A stretch of DNA of 64,000 nucleotides. It comes from Gulosibacter macacae (GTDB lineage: Bacteria; Actinomycetota; Actinomycetes; Actinomycetales; Microbacteriaceae). A model generated the notes under the pieces. That model was not told where the DNA came from, ran no database searches, and worked only from the letters and a program-made list of their open reading frames with translations. Shown in pieces: positions 18,030 to 26,942 of the stretch (position 1 is the stretch's first letter; every line of letters begins with the position of its first letter). The stretch is from assembly GCF_003865375.1 (NCBI RefSeq), contig NZ_RQVS01000006.1:62001-126000 (forward strand), written 5' to 3'. The position numbers and the translations under genes are program-made.

Positions 18030-18686
18030 CTACGCGGGCCGCCAGTTGTAGCGGTGCTGGAGCACCCAGTCGTGCATGACGACGGCGGCAGCGGCGGCAG
18101 CGTTGATGGAACGGGTGGAACCAAACTGGGTGATCTCGACTACGAGACCGGATGCATCCCGCATCTCCGCTGAAACCCCAGGACCCTCCTGACCGAACAC
18201 GAGCACGCACTTTTCGGGCAACGCCGTCGTCTCAATCGGCACCGAGCCGGGCACATTGTCAACGGCCACGACCTCGAGATTGAGCTCGCGCATCCGTGCC
18301 AAGAAGTCATCGACGGTCTCGTGGTGCTCGACGTGCTGGTAGCGGTCGGTGACCATAGCGCCGCGCTTATTCCAGCGGCGGCGGCCGACGATGTGCACGG
18401 CTTGCGCCCCGAAGGCATTGGCCGAGCGCACGATTGAGCCGATGTTCATATCGTGTTGCCAGTTCTCGATGGCGACGTGGAAGGGTTGGCGCTCGCGGTC
18501 GAGCTCTTCGACGATCGCTTCCATCTTCCAGTAGCGGAAGCGGTCGATGACGTTGCGGCGGTCGCCATTGGCGAGCAGCTCGGGGTCGAAGTGCGGCTCG
18601 GTCGGCCACTCGCCCACCCACGGACCAACGCCGGGCAGCTCCTGCTCGGCCTGCTCGTAGCCTTCGGGCATTGGATGCTCGGACAC
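18030..18686 (-). CDS. TrmH/SpoU-family RNA methyltransferase
   Basis: The 218-residue SPOUT methyltransferase has the three SpoU motifs: motif 1 NWQHDMNIGSIVRSANAFGA, motif 2 CVLVFGQEGPGV and motif 3 VVEITQFGSTRSINAAAAAAVVMHDW, which form the trefoil knot for SAM and the RNA ribose. It probably 2'-O-methylates an RNA ribose; the target is not known. Upstream frame is open, but a near-perfect Shine-Dalgarno AAGGAGGT sits just before GTG 18686, which is taken as the start. Confidence 0.82.
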   Translation of the reverse strand: MSEHPMPEGYEQAEQELPGVGPWVGEWPTEPHFDPELLANGDRRNVIDRFRYWKMEAIVEELDRERQPFHVAIENWQHDMNIGSIVRSANAFGAQAVHIVGRRRWNKRGAMVTDRYQHVEHHETVDDFLARMRELNLEVVAVDNVPGSVPIETTALPEKCVLVFGQEGPGVSAEMRDASGLVVEITQFGSTRSINAAAAAAVVMHDWVLQHRYNWRPA

Positions 18687-18734
18687 GGGACCTCCTTGGT
18701 TGCTCATCGACGGTAGCTGATGGGTGGGTGCGGT

Positions 18735-18841
18735 GGTCTCGATCAGTCGCTTCGCTCCCACTCGACCAACCAGAGTGGGCGCGCCCGACCAGCCAATGCT
18801 GGGTGGTCGAGTGCCGGAGCGTAGCGGAGGTGATCGAGACC
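18735..18841. repeat. Dispersed repeat family 1, copy d
   Basis: GGTCTCGATCAGTCGC...CCACTCGACCAACCA with an inverted TGGTCGAGTGCCGGAGCG unit ending GATCGAGACC. It lies just beyond the stop of the RibY-like gene, in the gap before the TrmH-type gene (same strand). Confidence 0.7.
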
Positions 18842-18857
18842 ACCGCCGACAGCCGAG

Positions 18858-19892
18858 CTACTTCTTCGGCAGGAGGTCGTTGGTAAAGGTGGCGGCGCAG
18901 TCGACCTGCTTCTCAATGAGTCCAGCGCGCGGCATGAACTCACACATCGACTCCCACACTGTCGGGTCGTTGAAGAGCAATTGCTGTCCGGTCTCGGCCT
19001 TCATGAGTGGGATCGTCGCCTCGAGCGTCGCAAGGGCAGCTGCCTTCGCATCCGCCGTCGTCAGCGTCGGAATGTACTTCGCGGCGATATCGATCGTCTC
19101 GGCCGGGTTCGCTGAAACGTACTCAATGGCACGCTCAAGGGCATCGAGAATCGCGGTCACATCATCCGCGCGCTCAGTAACGAGCGTCGTCGATGCACCG
19201 AGCGCCGGACCCACCAGCGTCGGCGCAGCCGGGTCAACCGCATCGATCACGCGCACGGGGAAGCCGTTCGCCTCGAACTGAATCGCGTCATTGTTCGAGA
19301 ACCCCATGACCGCGTCAACCTTGCCTGACGAGAGCGCCGCCTGCTGCGTGTAGCCAATGTGCTGCACATCAACATCCGACGCCGACAGCCCGGCCCGGTC
19401 AAGTAGCGCTTGCAACGCAAACCAGGTCTGGCCATACGGACCAGGCGTACCGACCGAGTGTCCAGCCAGGTCGGCCGCAGTCTGAATCGGCGAATCAGCC
19501 GGCACGATGAGCACCGCCGGGTAGGTCGTGTAGATCGTCGCCACCGAGGTGATCGGCACCTCACCAGCCACCGCTTGCACGATTTCGTCGCCCCCGCCGT
19601 AGACAAGCTGCTCGGTACCAGCCTCGAGCGCGCCGAACAGGCTCTCGCTCTCGCCGTGGTGACGCAGCTCGACCGCGACGCCCGCCTCATCGAAGTAACC
19701 GAGTTCATCCGCGACATAGAACGGTGCGAACTGCACATTCGGCGTATACGTGAGGCCGATCGTGATCGGCGGGCCGGCCGGTGCTGAACCACCGGGCTCG
19801 CCGGCTCCTGCCTGGCAGCCAGCAAGCGCGAGCGTAGCCGCCGCAGCAACGGCAACGGCGCGCAATCCGCGGCGAAGTAGTGGGTTCGTCAT
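18858..19892 (-). CDS. Substrate-binding lipoprotein, NMT1/ThiY-like; probable RibY
   Basis: The 344-residue protein has a lipoprotein signal (ATLALAGC) and an NMT1/ThiY-type binding fold: GLTYTPNVQFAPFYVADELGYFDEAGVAVELRHHG at the N-terminus and YGGGDEIVQAVAGEVPI. Relatives bind thiamine pyrimidine, sulfonates or riboflavin. The operon starts with an FMN riboswitch, so riboflavin is the most likely ligand, as in the RibXY system described for Chloroflexi and other bacteria. AAGGAG before the ATG supports the start. No ATPase gene is encoded beside it. Confidence 0.75.
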   Translation of the reverse strand: MTNPLLRRGLRAVAVAAAATLALAGCQAGAGEPGGSAPAGPPITIGLTYTPNVQFAPFYVADELGYFDEAGVAVELRHHGESESLFGALEAGTEQLVYGGGDEIVQAVAGEVPITSVATIYTTYPAVLIVPADSPIQTAADLAGHSVGTPGPYGQTWFALQALLDRAGLSASDVDVQHIGYTQQAALSSGKVDAVMGFSNNDAIQFEANGFPVRVIDAVDPAAPTLVGPALGASTTLVTERADDVTAILDALERAIEYVSANPAETIDIAAKYIPTLTTADAKAAALATLEATIPLMKAETGQQLLFNDPTVWESMCEFMPRAGLIEKQVDCAATFTNDLLPKK

Positions 19893-19937
19893 GAGTCTCC
19901 TTTGACAGGTTGAAGAGCAGGTGGAATTCGAGGACGC

Positions 19938-20780
19938 CTACGCGGCAATAGCGACGGCATCGCGACGACGATCGGCGCGCGAAGCTCGGCGCCGCGCGTT
20001 CGACACCGCTTCGAGCACACGGATGATGGTGAACAGTCCCACCGCGAGCACGGCGAGCACGATGAGGGTCGTGAACAGGCCCTCAGTGTCGTTCGCATCC
20101 CGGTAGAGGGTGAGGAGCATCCCGAGCCCGCGGCCACCCATGGTGAACTCGCCGACCACGGCACCGGTGACCGAGAGCGCGATGCCCGCGCGCACGCCAG
20201 CGAGGATGCTGCCGAGCGCAATCGGCGCCTCCACCCAGAGCAGCGATTGCCACCAGGATGCGCCGTCGAGTCGCGCGGCCTCGAGCACCTCGCGGGGGAG
20301 GGCGCGCACACCGAGCACGGTGGTGATGAGCATCGGGAAGAACGCGACGATCGCACAGAGAATCGCGATGGGCATGAGGCCGTAGCCAACCCAGAGCGCG
20401 AGCAGCGGCGCGATGGCCACAGCGGGAATGGCCTGGGACGCGGTGACATACGGTGTCACGGCGAGATCTACCCAGAGAATGCTCGCAATGAGATAGCCGA
20501 GCGGCACCGCAAACGCAATCGCAAACACCGTGCCGAGTAGCGCCTCACCGAGCGTCACCGCAGCATGCGGGATGAGCGGGCCCTGCGCGAGTTCGAGCAC
20601 GAGGCGCGAACCAATGCTTGATGGCGCGGGCAGAAACACCGGGTTGACCGCCCCCGAGCGCACTGCCGTCTCCCAGATCGCGAGCACGATCACCGCGAGA
20701 CCGGCGGGCGCGGCGAAGCGCAACCATCGACGCTCGGTGCGCGGCTTGGTGCGGCGCGCCTGGGGCGTGGGTGCGGTCAT
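19938..20780 (-). CDS. ABC transporter permease, ThiX/SsuC-like; probable RibX
   Basis: The 280-residue BPD_transp_1 permease has about six membrane helices. The cytoplasmic coupling loop is EAARLDGASWWQSLLWVEAPIALGSILAGVRAG, with the EAA-x3-G-type sequence. An N-terminal helix follows a basic segment. It is first in a two-gene operon with the binding lipoprotein (46 bases apart). An FMN riboswitch precedes it, so riboflavin or a flavin precursor is the expected cargo. A separate ATPase encoded elsewhere must power it. The chosen start has GGAGGAGAACG upstream. Confidence 0.75.
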   Translation of the reverse strand: MTAPTPQARRTKPRTERRWLRFAAPAGLAVIVLAIWETAVRSGAVNPVFLPAPSSIGSRLVLELAQGPLIPHAAVTLGEALLGTVFAIAFAVPLGYLIASILWVDLAVTPYVTASQAIPAVAIAPLLALWVGYGLMPIAILCAIVAFFPMLITTVLGVRALPREVLEAARLDGASWWQSLLWVEAPIALGSILAGVRAGIALSVTGAVVGEFTMGGRGLGMLLTLYRDANDTEGLFTTLIVLAVLAVGLFTIIRVLEAVSNARRRASRADRRRDAVAIAA

Positions 20781-20819
20781 CGTTCTCCTCCGTTTCGCGG
20801 TCATCCGGGGGAGATGCGC

Positions 20820-20882
20820 AGGAGGAAACAACAACGGCTTATGCCGAATAGCCCGTCAAGAATCGATGATTCCCGTCGGGCA
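20820..20882 (-). terminator. Expression platform hairpins after FMN aptamer
   Basis: On the minus strand GCCCG-x2-GGGAATC pairs with GATTC...CGGGC, then CGGCATAAGCCG is followed by a T-rich tract TTGTTGTTT. This looks like a Rho-independent terminator between aptamer and ribX, so FMN probably stops transcription. Confidence 0.6.
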
Positions 20883-21007
20883 CGTGCGCCTCCCTTCCGG
20901 ACTTTAACCGTCGGTTCTGGAATTGCACCAGATCAGCCACACCCAAACTGCAGGTGCGGGTCGCGGACTTTACCGCCGGCTCGGACTTTCACCGACCCCG
21001 GAGCACG
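20883..21007 (-). ncRNA. FMN riboswitch (RFN element)
   Basis: The minus strand carries the RFN landmarks in order: GGGGTCGGTGAAAGTCCGA, GCCGGCGGTAAAGTCCGCGA, a variable stem, TGGTGCAATTCCAGA, ACCGACGGTTAAAGTCCGGA and a closing GGGAGGC. Outer CGTGC/GCACG ends form the P1 stem. All conserved internal loops of the aptamer can be matched, so identification is firm. It controls the following two-gene transporter operon. Confidence 0.92.
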
Positions 21008-21081
21008 TGTACTCGTGGCGACCACCCTACGCCGCGATCGCGAGTTACGCACCCTTTCATGACGTTCTGCGTCACGCGGGC

Positions 21082-21087
21082 TAGCAT
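21082..21087 (+). promoter_or_regulatory. Promoter of leaderless DUF3151 gene
   Basis: TAGCAT lies six bases before ATG 21094. ATGACG at 21059-21064, 17 bases upstream, is a possible -35. Confidence 0.55.
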
Positions 21088-21093
21088 CCGGGC

Positions 21094-21534
21094 ATGGATG
21101 CGAACAACTTGCTCGGTGTGCCGGCCACGCTACTTCCCGCTGAACCTGAGGTGCTCGACGACCTCGCCAACCTCCCCGATGAGGAGCGCGCGCTCGAGGC
21201 AATCGCGTCGAAGCATCCGACCTCATCGCTCGCCTGGGCAGAGCTCGCCGACTGCGCGTACCGCAACGGCGAAATCGTTGAGGCGTACGCATTTGCGCGC
21301 GTCGGTTACCACCGCGGCCTGGATGCGCTGCGCAAGAACGGCTGGCGCGGTCAGGGTCCCGTGCCGTGGTCGCACGAGCCGAACCGCGGGGTGCTGCGCG
21401 CATTCTGGCAATTGCGCCGGGCCGCTGAAGAGATCGGCGAAACTGGCGAGCCCGAGCGACTCACGGCGCTACTCGCGGATGCCGACCCCTCAGCTGCGGG
21501 CGAGATCGAACGTGAGGTCGCGCGCCAGAATTAG
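21094..21534 (+). CDS. DUF3151 family protein
   Basis: The 146-residue protein matches DUF3151, a small actinobacterial family: LPDEERALEAIASKHPTSSLAWAELAD, EAYAFARVGYHRGLDALRKNGWRGQGPVPWSHEPNRG, then a helical C-terminus with a short LLADADPSAA repeat. The motifs resemble a TPR-like helical scaffold. Cytoplasmic; function unknown. It is leaderless and divergent from the RFN-controlled operon. Confidence 0.8.
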   Translation: MDANNLLGVPATLLPAEPEVLDDLANLPDEERALEAIASKHPTSSLAWAELADCAYRNGEIVEAYAFARVGYHRGLDALRKNGWRGQGPVPWSHEPNRGVLRAFWQLRRAAEEIGETGEPERLTALLADADPSAAGEIEREVARQN

Positions 21535-21552
21535 CACCGCATCCGTGTGAAC

Positions 21553-23547
21553 TCACTCGTCGATCAGCCAGGTGACCTCGTCGCCGCGCGAGTTCGAATA
21601 GGTGAGTTCGGCAGTTCCCGGCGCAGTTTGCTGGAAGGCGATCGTGCCTTCCTCGCAGGCGCCCGGGAGGAGTTCGGTCGAGGAAAACTCCGTGTCGTCG
21701 AAGAGCAGCACTCGCGGTTGCTCGGTGCCGTCGCGCTCGAGCCAGTACATGGCGGGATCGAACCAGCGCTCGGTGTTTCCGATATCGGTGTCTGAGCCTG
21801 GCACCGAGCCATCGCCGGCGCAGAACTCAAGATGAGCGATATCGAAGGTGCCGTGCGCGCCACGTTCTTCGGTGGTGACCGAACGCAGCGTGATGCGCGT
21901 GCCGTAGTGCAATTGCACCGTCTCGCCCACCTGCAGGCCGATCACCGTGGGCTGGAACTTCGGCGTCTTCGGCGAAATGATCCCAAACACGGTGATCACC
22001 ACGGCCACCACCGCGAGGCCAACGCCAATCATGAGCCGAGCGAAATTGCGGCGGCTCGACTCCTTGGCGATGGTGGCGGCGAGCGGCGCGAGGCGGTCGT
22101 TGACGACTCGCGGCACCCCATCCGTGTGCTGCGTGATGAGTGAGCGCAAGCGCCGATCGCGCTGGTAGAGCGAGGGCGCGATAGCGAGCTCACGCAGGTG
22201 GTCGTCGACGAGCAAGAGCACATCGTCAGCGTCGGGTGAGGCGCTTGCGACGAGCACGAGCCGCTCCAAATCGACCGATTTCTTCGCGACCGCGGGTGAG
22301 CCGTCCTGGCTTGCATCGAAGAGCAGGGAGCCGCTGTGGCCGAGTACCGCGGGGAAGTCTGGATGTACCGTCGCAGTGCTGTGCCCACCACGCTGCACGA
22401 GCACGAATCGCTGCTTCGGCTTGCGGTCGGGTGCACCGAGGAGGAAGGGCAGATCGTTCGTGGCGAGGCCCGGATCGATGCCTTGGCCCGCCTCGATTTG
22501 CGGCAGCTTGAGATGCACGGATGCACCGACCGCGCTGAGTACCGCGCGCACTCCCTCGACGGTGGCTTCGGCGGTCTCGGGTGTGCCGAAGATGTGATCG
22601 AGGCGTCGCCACGAGTCGAGCTCGTGTTCGTTCACTTCGTGCACCGCCGACTGCAGCAGCGGATCGGAGACCGGCATGGGAGAGATCAAGATCTCGTTGG
22701 CAAGACGCCGTCGCTGAGCGATTGAGAGCGGATGCTCGGTGCGCAGCACGCAATACACCTCGCCCGCGAGCACGAACCCGGTCGACTGCGCCGCACCCGC
22801 TCCTGGTGCGAGCGATGGGACCGCCTGCATGGTGAGCGTTTCGAGCACGCGGTGGGCGGCGCGACCATCGGCAGAACGGGGCAACAGGAACGACCAGGCC
22901 GTGGTGTCGGCGCTGCCGTGAATGGCACCGAACTCATTGCCGGGCTGGTCGCGCCATGATTTCGGTGTGGCTGGCGGTCGCACTACCGGCGGCCCCGGTG
23001 GCCAATCGAGCTCTTCAATCAGGGATGCATCACTCGTCGTGAGGAGCGCCTGGTGACGTCGGCCTCGCGGCGAGAGCTCGCGCAGGAGTGCCGCCGCGCG
23101 ATCGTGCGCGCCGGGGAGCGGGGATTCAAGCGGGCTGAGCGGATACGCCGAGCCGGGCTTACGCACAGTGAGATCGGTCGCCCACAGCGGATACGCGGTG
23201 TCGCGCACCGGCGCCATGGGTGCGCCAGGTTCGGGCGTTGCCTGCTCAAAGATCTGATGCATCCGCCGATAGGCCGCGGCCACCGCCGCACGCGACCCGC
23301 GCACCCAAATCGCGATAATCGCTGGCTGCAGATCTACCGTGACCTCGGGCACATAGACGCCGCCCGGCAACTCGAGCGGCCGACTGAACTCACGGCGCAG
23401 GTGCTCGGCAGCCACCCGCAGGGTGCCGTGTTCGGCCAGCGGCTCATCAACCAGCCCATAGGCAATCGTGATGCCCAAGAACGTGAGCTCGTTCGCCGAC
23501 TCGCGCAGCTCCCAAGTGAACCCGCGGTGTTCCCGGTACTCGATCAT
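21553..23547 (-). CDS. Large membrane protein with degenerate M16-like region
   Basis: The 664-residue protein is not recognised as a whole. The N-terminus (about 1-110) resembles the start of an M16 metallopeptidase, with [24 protein letters not shown], but the H-x-x-E-H zinc motif is V-A-A-E-H, so the metal site is lost. A second region (about 205-330) has a similar alpha/beta pattern. One membrane helix ([19 protein letters not shown], about 505-525) precedes an external domain of about 130 residues starting [18 protein letters not shown], similar to DUF4352-type beta sandwiches, with two cysteines. It may be a sensor or scaffold linking cytoplasm and surface. TAGGCT six bases before the ATG indicates a leaderless gene. 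Confidence 0.6.
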   Translation of the reverse strand: MIEYREHRGFTWELRESANELTFLGITIAYGLVDEPLAEHGTLRVAAEHLRREFSRPLELPGGVYVPEVTVDLQPAIIAIWVRGSRAAVAAAYRRMHQIFEQATPEPGAPMAPVRDTAYPLWATDLTVRKPGSAYPLSPLESPLPGAHDRAAALLRELSPRGRRHQALLTTSDASLIEELDWPPGPPVVRPPATPKSWRDQPGNEFGAIHGSADTTAWSFLLPRSADGRAAHRVLETLTMQAVPSLAPGAGAAQSTGFVLAGEVYCVLRTEHPLSIAQRRRLANEILISPMPVSDPLLQSAVHEVNEHELDSWRRLDHIFGTPETAEATVEGVRAVLSAVGASVHLKLPQIEAGQGIDPGLATNDLPFLLGAPDRKPKQRFVLVQRGGHSTATVHPDFPAVLGHSGSLLFDASQDGSPAVAKKSVDLERLVLVASASPDADDVLLLVDDHLRELAIAPSLYQRDRRLRSLITQHTDGVPRVVNDRLAPLAATIAKESSRRNFARLMIGVGLAVVAVVITVFGIISPKTPKFQPTVIGLQVGETVQLHYGTRITLRSVTTEERGAHGTFDIAHLEFCAGDGSVPGSDTDIGNTERWFDPAMYWLERDGTEQPRVLLFDDTEFSSTELLPGACEEGTIAFQQTAPGTAELTYSNSRGDEVTWLIDE

Positions 23548-23553
23548 TCCGCC

Positions 23554-23559
23554 AGCCTA
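23554..23559 (-). promoter_or_regulatory. -10 element of leaderless M16-like gene
   Basis: TAGGCT on the minus strand, six bases before ATG 23547. Confidence 0.5.
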
Positions 23560-23670
23560 TTTGCGTGCATCCAGCCCCCGCGTCACCCTGGAGCGCTAAT
23601 ATTGCGGGTTGGTTCATCCGCGCGCGACGGTAGTGTTGCGCGCCACCGACAGAGAATCGAGTGGTTGAGC

Positions 23671-24963
23671 ATGACAGGCGTAGCAATCATCGGCGGCCAG
23701 TGGGGCGACGAAGGCAAGGGCAAGGCAACCGACCTGCTCGGTGACCGTATCGACTATGTCGTCAAGTTCAATGGCGGCAATAACGCCGGCCACACGGTCG
23801 TGATCGGCGATGAAAAGTACGCGCTGCACCTGCTGCCCTCGGGCATCCTCTCGCCCGGCGTGACCCCGGTGATCGGCAACGGCGTCGTCGTCGACCTCGG
23901 CGTGCTGTTCTACGAACTCGACCACCTCATTGAGCGCGGCGTCGATGTCTCGCGACTCAAGGTGTCGGGCAATGCCCACGTCATTCCCGAATACAACCGT
24001 GCCCTCGACCAGGTCACCGAGCGCTTCCTCGGCAAGCGCCGCATCGGCACCACCGGCCGCGGCATCGGCCCGACCTACGCCGACAAGATGACCCGCGTGG
24101 GTATCCGCATCCAAGACCTCTTCGACGAGCACATCCTGCGCCAGAAGATCGAGGGTGCGCTCGTGCAGAAGAACGAGCTGCTCGTGAAGATGTACAACCG
24201 CCGCGCGTTTACGGTCGACGAGATCGCTGACGACCTGCTTTCGTACGCTGAGCGACTCGCGCCGATGGTGGCCGACACCGCACTCGACCTCAACCTCGCG
24301 CTTGAGCGAGGCGAGACCGTGGTGTTTGAAGCGGGTCAGGCGACCATGCTCGACATCGACCACGGCACCTACCCCTACGTCACCTCGTCGTCGGCAACCG
24401 CCGGCGGTGTGGCGACCGGGTCGGGTGTCTCGCCGCGCAATGTTGACCGCATCGTTGGCATTCAGAAGGCCTACATCACGCGCGTCGGTTCGGGCCCCTT
24501 CCCGACCGAGCTTGATGACGAGGTCGGCGAGAAGCTGCGCCAACGTGGTGGCGAGTTCGGCACCACCACTGGTCGCCCGCGCCGCACCGGCTGGTTCGAC
24601 TCGGTGATCGCCCGCTACGCCTCGCGCATCAATGGCTTCACCGACATCGTGATGACGAAGCTCGACGTGCTCTCGACCTTCGAGACGATTCCGGTGTGTG
24701 TCGCCTACGAAGTTGATGGCGTGCGCTTTGACGAGATGCCGATGTCGCAGAGCGACTTCCACCACGCGAAGCCCATCTATGAGGAATTCCCGGGCTGGGA
24801 AGATGACATTGCGGGCATCACCGACTTCTCGAAGCTGCCGGGGAACGCGCAGTCGTATGTGAAGGCGATTGAAGAGCTTTCGGGCGCGCGCATCTCGGCG
24901 ATTGGTACCGGGCCGGCCCGCGACCACATCATTCAGCTGCACGATCTGCTCGGTCGCGACTAG
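23671..24963 (+). CDS. purA: Adenylosuccinate synthetase
   Basis: The 430-residue protein is full length: [18 protein letters not shown]-binding start, [11 protein letters not shown], the [11 protein letters not shown] switch, [23 protein letters not shown], and [10 protein letters not shown]. It makes adenylosuccinate from IMP, aspartate and GTP in AMP synthesis. The frame is open far upstream, but the family start is ATG 23671. A 76-base hairpin follows. Confidence 0.95.
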   Translation: MTGVAIIGGQWGDEGKGKATDLLGDRIDYVVKFNGGNNAGHTVVIGDEKYALHLLPSGILSPGVTPVIGNGVVVDLGVLFYELDHLIERGVDVSRLKVSGNAHVIPEYNRALDQVTERFLGKRRIGTTGRGIGPTYADKMTRVGIRIQDLFDEHILRQKIEGALVQKNELLVKMYNRRAFTVDEIADDLLSYAERLAPMVADTALDLNLALERGETVVFEAGQATMLDIDHGTYPYVTSSSATAGGVATGSGVSPRNVDRIVGIQKAYITRVGSGPFPTELDDEVGEKLRQRGGEFGTTTGRPRRTGWFDSVIARYASRINGFTDIVMTKLDVLSTFETIPVCVAYEVDGVRFDEMPMSQSDFHHAKPIYEEFPGWEDDIAGITDFSKLPGNAQSYVKAIEELSGARISAIGTGPARDHIIQLHDLLGRD

Positions 24964-24969
24964 TTCGCT

Positions 24970-25045
24970 GTTGCGCGATCTGCGCTTTTCGGGCCGATGA
25001 TGCGCGTGGCGCGGTCATCGGCCCGGAAAAGACAGATCGCGCAAC
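24970..25045. terminator. Long interrupted hairpin after purA
   Basis: GTTGCGCGATCTG pairs with CAGATCGCGCAAC. Within it CTTTTC-GGGCCGATGA pairs with TCATCGGCCC-GGAAAAG with one mismatch. A terminator for purA placed right before the next gene promoter. Confidence 0.7.
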
Positions 25046-25049
25046 CGTG

Positions 25050-25055
25050 CACAAT
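25050..25055 (+). promoter_or_regulatory. -10 element of leaderless GNAT gene
   Basis: CACAAT, six bases before ATG 25062; imperfect at the first position. Confidence 0.4.
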
Positions 25056-25061
25056 AGGCAC

Positions 25062-25706
25062 ATGACTGAAGTCAACCTGCCGGCTCGAGCAACGACGCTC
25101 GTGGGCCGCAATATTCGCCTCGAACCGCTCTCGATCGAGTCGTTGCGTGAGCTTGCGCCGAAGTTGCGCGTGCCCGAGGTGTTCGCCGGAGGCCACGCGG
25201 GCGGACCCGCGGCAATGCCCGACAGTGACGAGGGGTATGTCGAGTTCTTTGCCGCCTACGCGCCCTGGAACCAGGGTGGTCGCAGCTATGTCGTGCGCCT
25301 CGCCGACGGCACTGTGGTCGGCACCACCTCGCTTTACGACTTTGACGCAACGAAGGCATCGGTCGCCATCGGCTACACCGCCTACGCACCCGAGGTGTGG
25401 GGTACCGCGGTGAACCCCGACGTCAAGCGCACCCTGCTCGCGGCACTGTTCGACCTCGGTTTCGCTCGGGTCATTTTTCACGTGGATGCAGAAAACGAAC
25501 GTTCCCGAGGCGCCGTGGCGAAGCTCGGAGCCCAGCTCGACGGCGTGCTTCGCCGCGACCGCCAGCTCGCCGACGGTGCCTGGCACGGCACGGCCGTCTA
25601 CAGCATCCTTGCAACGGAATGGCCAGGAGTGCGCGCGGCACTCGACGCGCGTTTGAATACCTTCAACGGATCCAAAGCCCGCGAGACGGATGGCGTGGCA
25701 GGATAG
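25062..25706 (+). CDS. GNAT N-acetyltransferase (RimJ/RimL type)
   Basis: The 214-residue protein has the RimL-like GNAT plan: [16 protein letters not shown] at the start, [87 protein letters not shown]. The Q/R-x2-G-x-G/A acetyl-CoA loop is replaced by G-T-A-V-N-P-D-V-K. It probably acetylates an amine on a small molecule or protein N-terminus; the substrate is unknown. The gene is followed by deoC after 25 bases. Confidence 0.75.
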   Translation: MTEVNLPARATTLVGRNIRLEPLSIESLRELAPKLRVPEVFAGGHAGGPAAMPDSDEGYVEFFAAYAPWNQGGRSYVVRLADGTVVGTTSLYDFDATKASVAIGYTAYAPEVWGTAVNPDVKRTLLAALFDLGFARVIFHVDAENERSRGAVAKLGAQLDGVLRRDRQLADGAWHGTAVYSILATEWPGVRAALDARLNTFNGSKARETDGVAG

Positions 25707-25731
25707 GGCCGATTCCGACGAAGGAGCAGGC

Positions 25732-26445
25732 ATGACCCTGAAGCTCACCCGCAACGAGCTGGCCCAGTACATCGACCACACGCTACTCGCGACTGACGCG
25801 ACCAACGACGACGTTGCCGCGCTCTACGTCGAGGCCGCCGAACTCGGGGTCTACGCGATCTGTGTCTCGCCGAACATGCTGCCGGTTGGCGGCGCCTGGG
25901 GCTCGCTCGACCCGGATGCGGACGAGGCTGCGGTTGCCGAATCGGCGCCGAAGCTTGCGACCGTGGTGGGCTTCCCCTCGGGTAAGCACCACTCGAACAT
26001 CAAGGCCGTTGAGGCCGCTCGCGCCGTGACCGACGGTGCTGACGAACTCGACATGGTCATTGACATTGGGATGCTCAAGGCTGGCCGCCCGGAGCTCGTC
26101 GAGCAGGACATCGCGACGGTTCGCCGCGCGGCGCCGGCACCGACGGTGCTCAAGGTGATCATCGAGTCGGCGGCACTCACCGATGACGAGATTGTGCAGG
26201 CGTGTGAGGCCGCGGAGCGTGCCGGTGCCGACTATGTGAAGACCTCCACGGGCTTCCACAAGGATGGCGGCGCGACGGTTGAAGCGGTGGCACTGATGCG
26301 CAAGACCGTTGGCGACCGACTTGGAGTCAAGGCCTCGGGTGGCGTGCGCACATACGAGGATGCGATGGCGATGATCGAGGCCGGTGCGAGCCGCCTCGGC
26401 ATGTCGTCGGGGGCCGCGGTGCTCGCCGACGCGCCTGCGGAGTAG
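25732..26445 (+). CDS. deoC: Deoxyribose-phosphate aldolase
   Basis: The 237-residue TIM-barrel class I aldolase has [56 protein letters not shown] (Schiff-base lysine) and [30 protein letters not shown] (second lysine). It splits 2-deoxyribose-5-phosphate into glyceraldehyde-3-phosphate and acetaldehyde. GAAGGAG lies before the ATG. The family 1 repeat array follows. Confidence 0.92.
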   Translation: MTLKLTRNELAQYIDHTLLATDATNDDVAALYVEAAELGVYAICVSPNMLPVGGAWGSLDPDADEAAVAESAPKLATVVGFPSGKHHSNIKAVEAARAVTDGADELDMVIDIGMLKAGRPELVEQDIATVRRAAPAPTVLKVIIESAALTDDEIVQACEAAERAGADYVKTSTGFHKDGGATVEAVALMRKTVGDRLGVKASGGVRTYEDAMAMIEAGASRLGMSSGAAVLADAPAE

Positions 26446-26455
26446 TTGCGGCGGG

Positions 26456-26598
26456 GGTCTCGATACGTCGCTTCGCTCCTACTCGACCAACCAAGAAACT
26501 TCGCTCCTACTCGACCAACCAAGAAACTTCGCTCCTACTCGACCAGCCAGGACGGTTGGGTGGTCGAGTGCCGGAGCGAAGCGGAGGCGATCGAGACC
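26456..26598. repeat. Dispersed repeat family 1, copy e, with a tandem triplication
   Basis: After GGTCTCGATACGTC, the unit CTTCGCTCCTACTCGACCAA occurs three times in a row with a 28-base period (third copy CCAGCCAGG). An inverted TGGTCGAGTGCCGGAGCG closes the element at GATCGAGACC. No spacers as in CRISPR. Confidence 0.75.
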
Positions 26599-26617
26599 AC
26601 CGCATCCACCATCGCGA

Positions 26618-26623
26618 TAGGCT
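26618..26623 (+). promoter_or_regulatory. -10 element of leaderless chorismate mutase gene
   Basis: TAGGCT, seven bases before ATG 26631. Confidence 0.45.
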
Positions 26624-26630
26624 CGAACGC

Positions 26631-26942
26631 ATGAGCGAGCAGACCTCCAGCGCCGACGCACTGCGCACCCTCGCGGGCCTGCGCCGGTCCATCGACAACT
26701 TCGATGCGGCGCTCATCCACATCCTCGCCGAGCGCTTCCGCTGCACGCAGCGAGTTGGCGAGCTGAAGGCCGCCCACGACCTTCCCGCATCCGACCCCGC
26801 CCGCGAAGCCACGCAGGTCGCCCGCCTGCGCGAACTCGCTCGCGAGGCCGACCTCGACCCCGAGTTCGCCGAAAAGTTCCTCACCTTCGTGATCGCCGAG
26901 GTCATCAACCACCACGAGCGAATCGCGAACGAAGGCGCCTAA
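26631..26942 (+). CDS. Chorismate mutase, AroQ class
   Basis: The 103-residue all-helical protein has the AroQ features: LRRSIDNFDAALIHILAERFRCTQRVGELKAAHDL (Arg and Lys for substrate binding), then REATQVARLRELAREADLDPEFAEKFLTFVIAEVINHHERI. It isomerises chorismate to prephenate for Phe/Tyr synthesis. It starts a three-gene run: stop TAA abuts the next ATG. A leaderless -10 precedes it. Confidence 0.85.
   Translation: MSEQTSSADALRTLAGLRRSIDNFDAALIHILAERFRCTQRVGELKAAHDLPASDPAREATQVARLRELAREADLDPEFAEKFLTFVIAEVINHHERIANEGA

Noticed and set aside
18858-20780. Thiamine (ThiXYZ) transporter
   Set aside because: The fold would fit, but the leader is an FMN riboswitch, not a TPP riboswitch, so a flavin is the better assignment.
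23614-24942. Long open frame antisense to purA
   Set aside because: Mirror frame of a conserved enzyme; composition is typical of antisense GC-rich DNA.
26456-26598. Possible CRISPR array
   Set aside because: Repeats are contiguous with no unique spacers, no cas genes are near, and the unit belongs to the dispersed repeat family.
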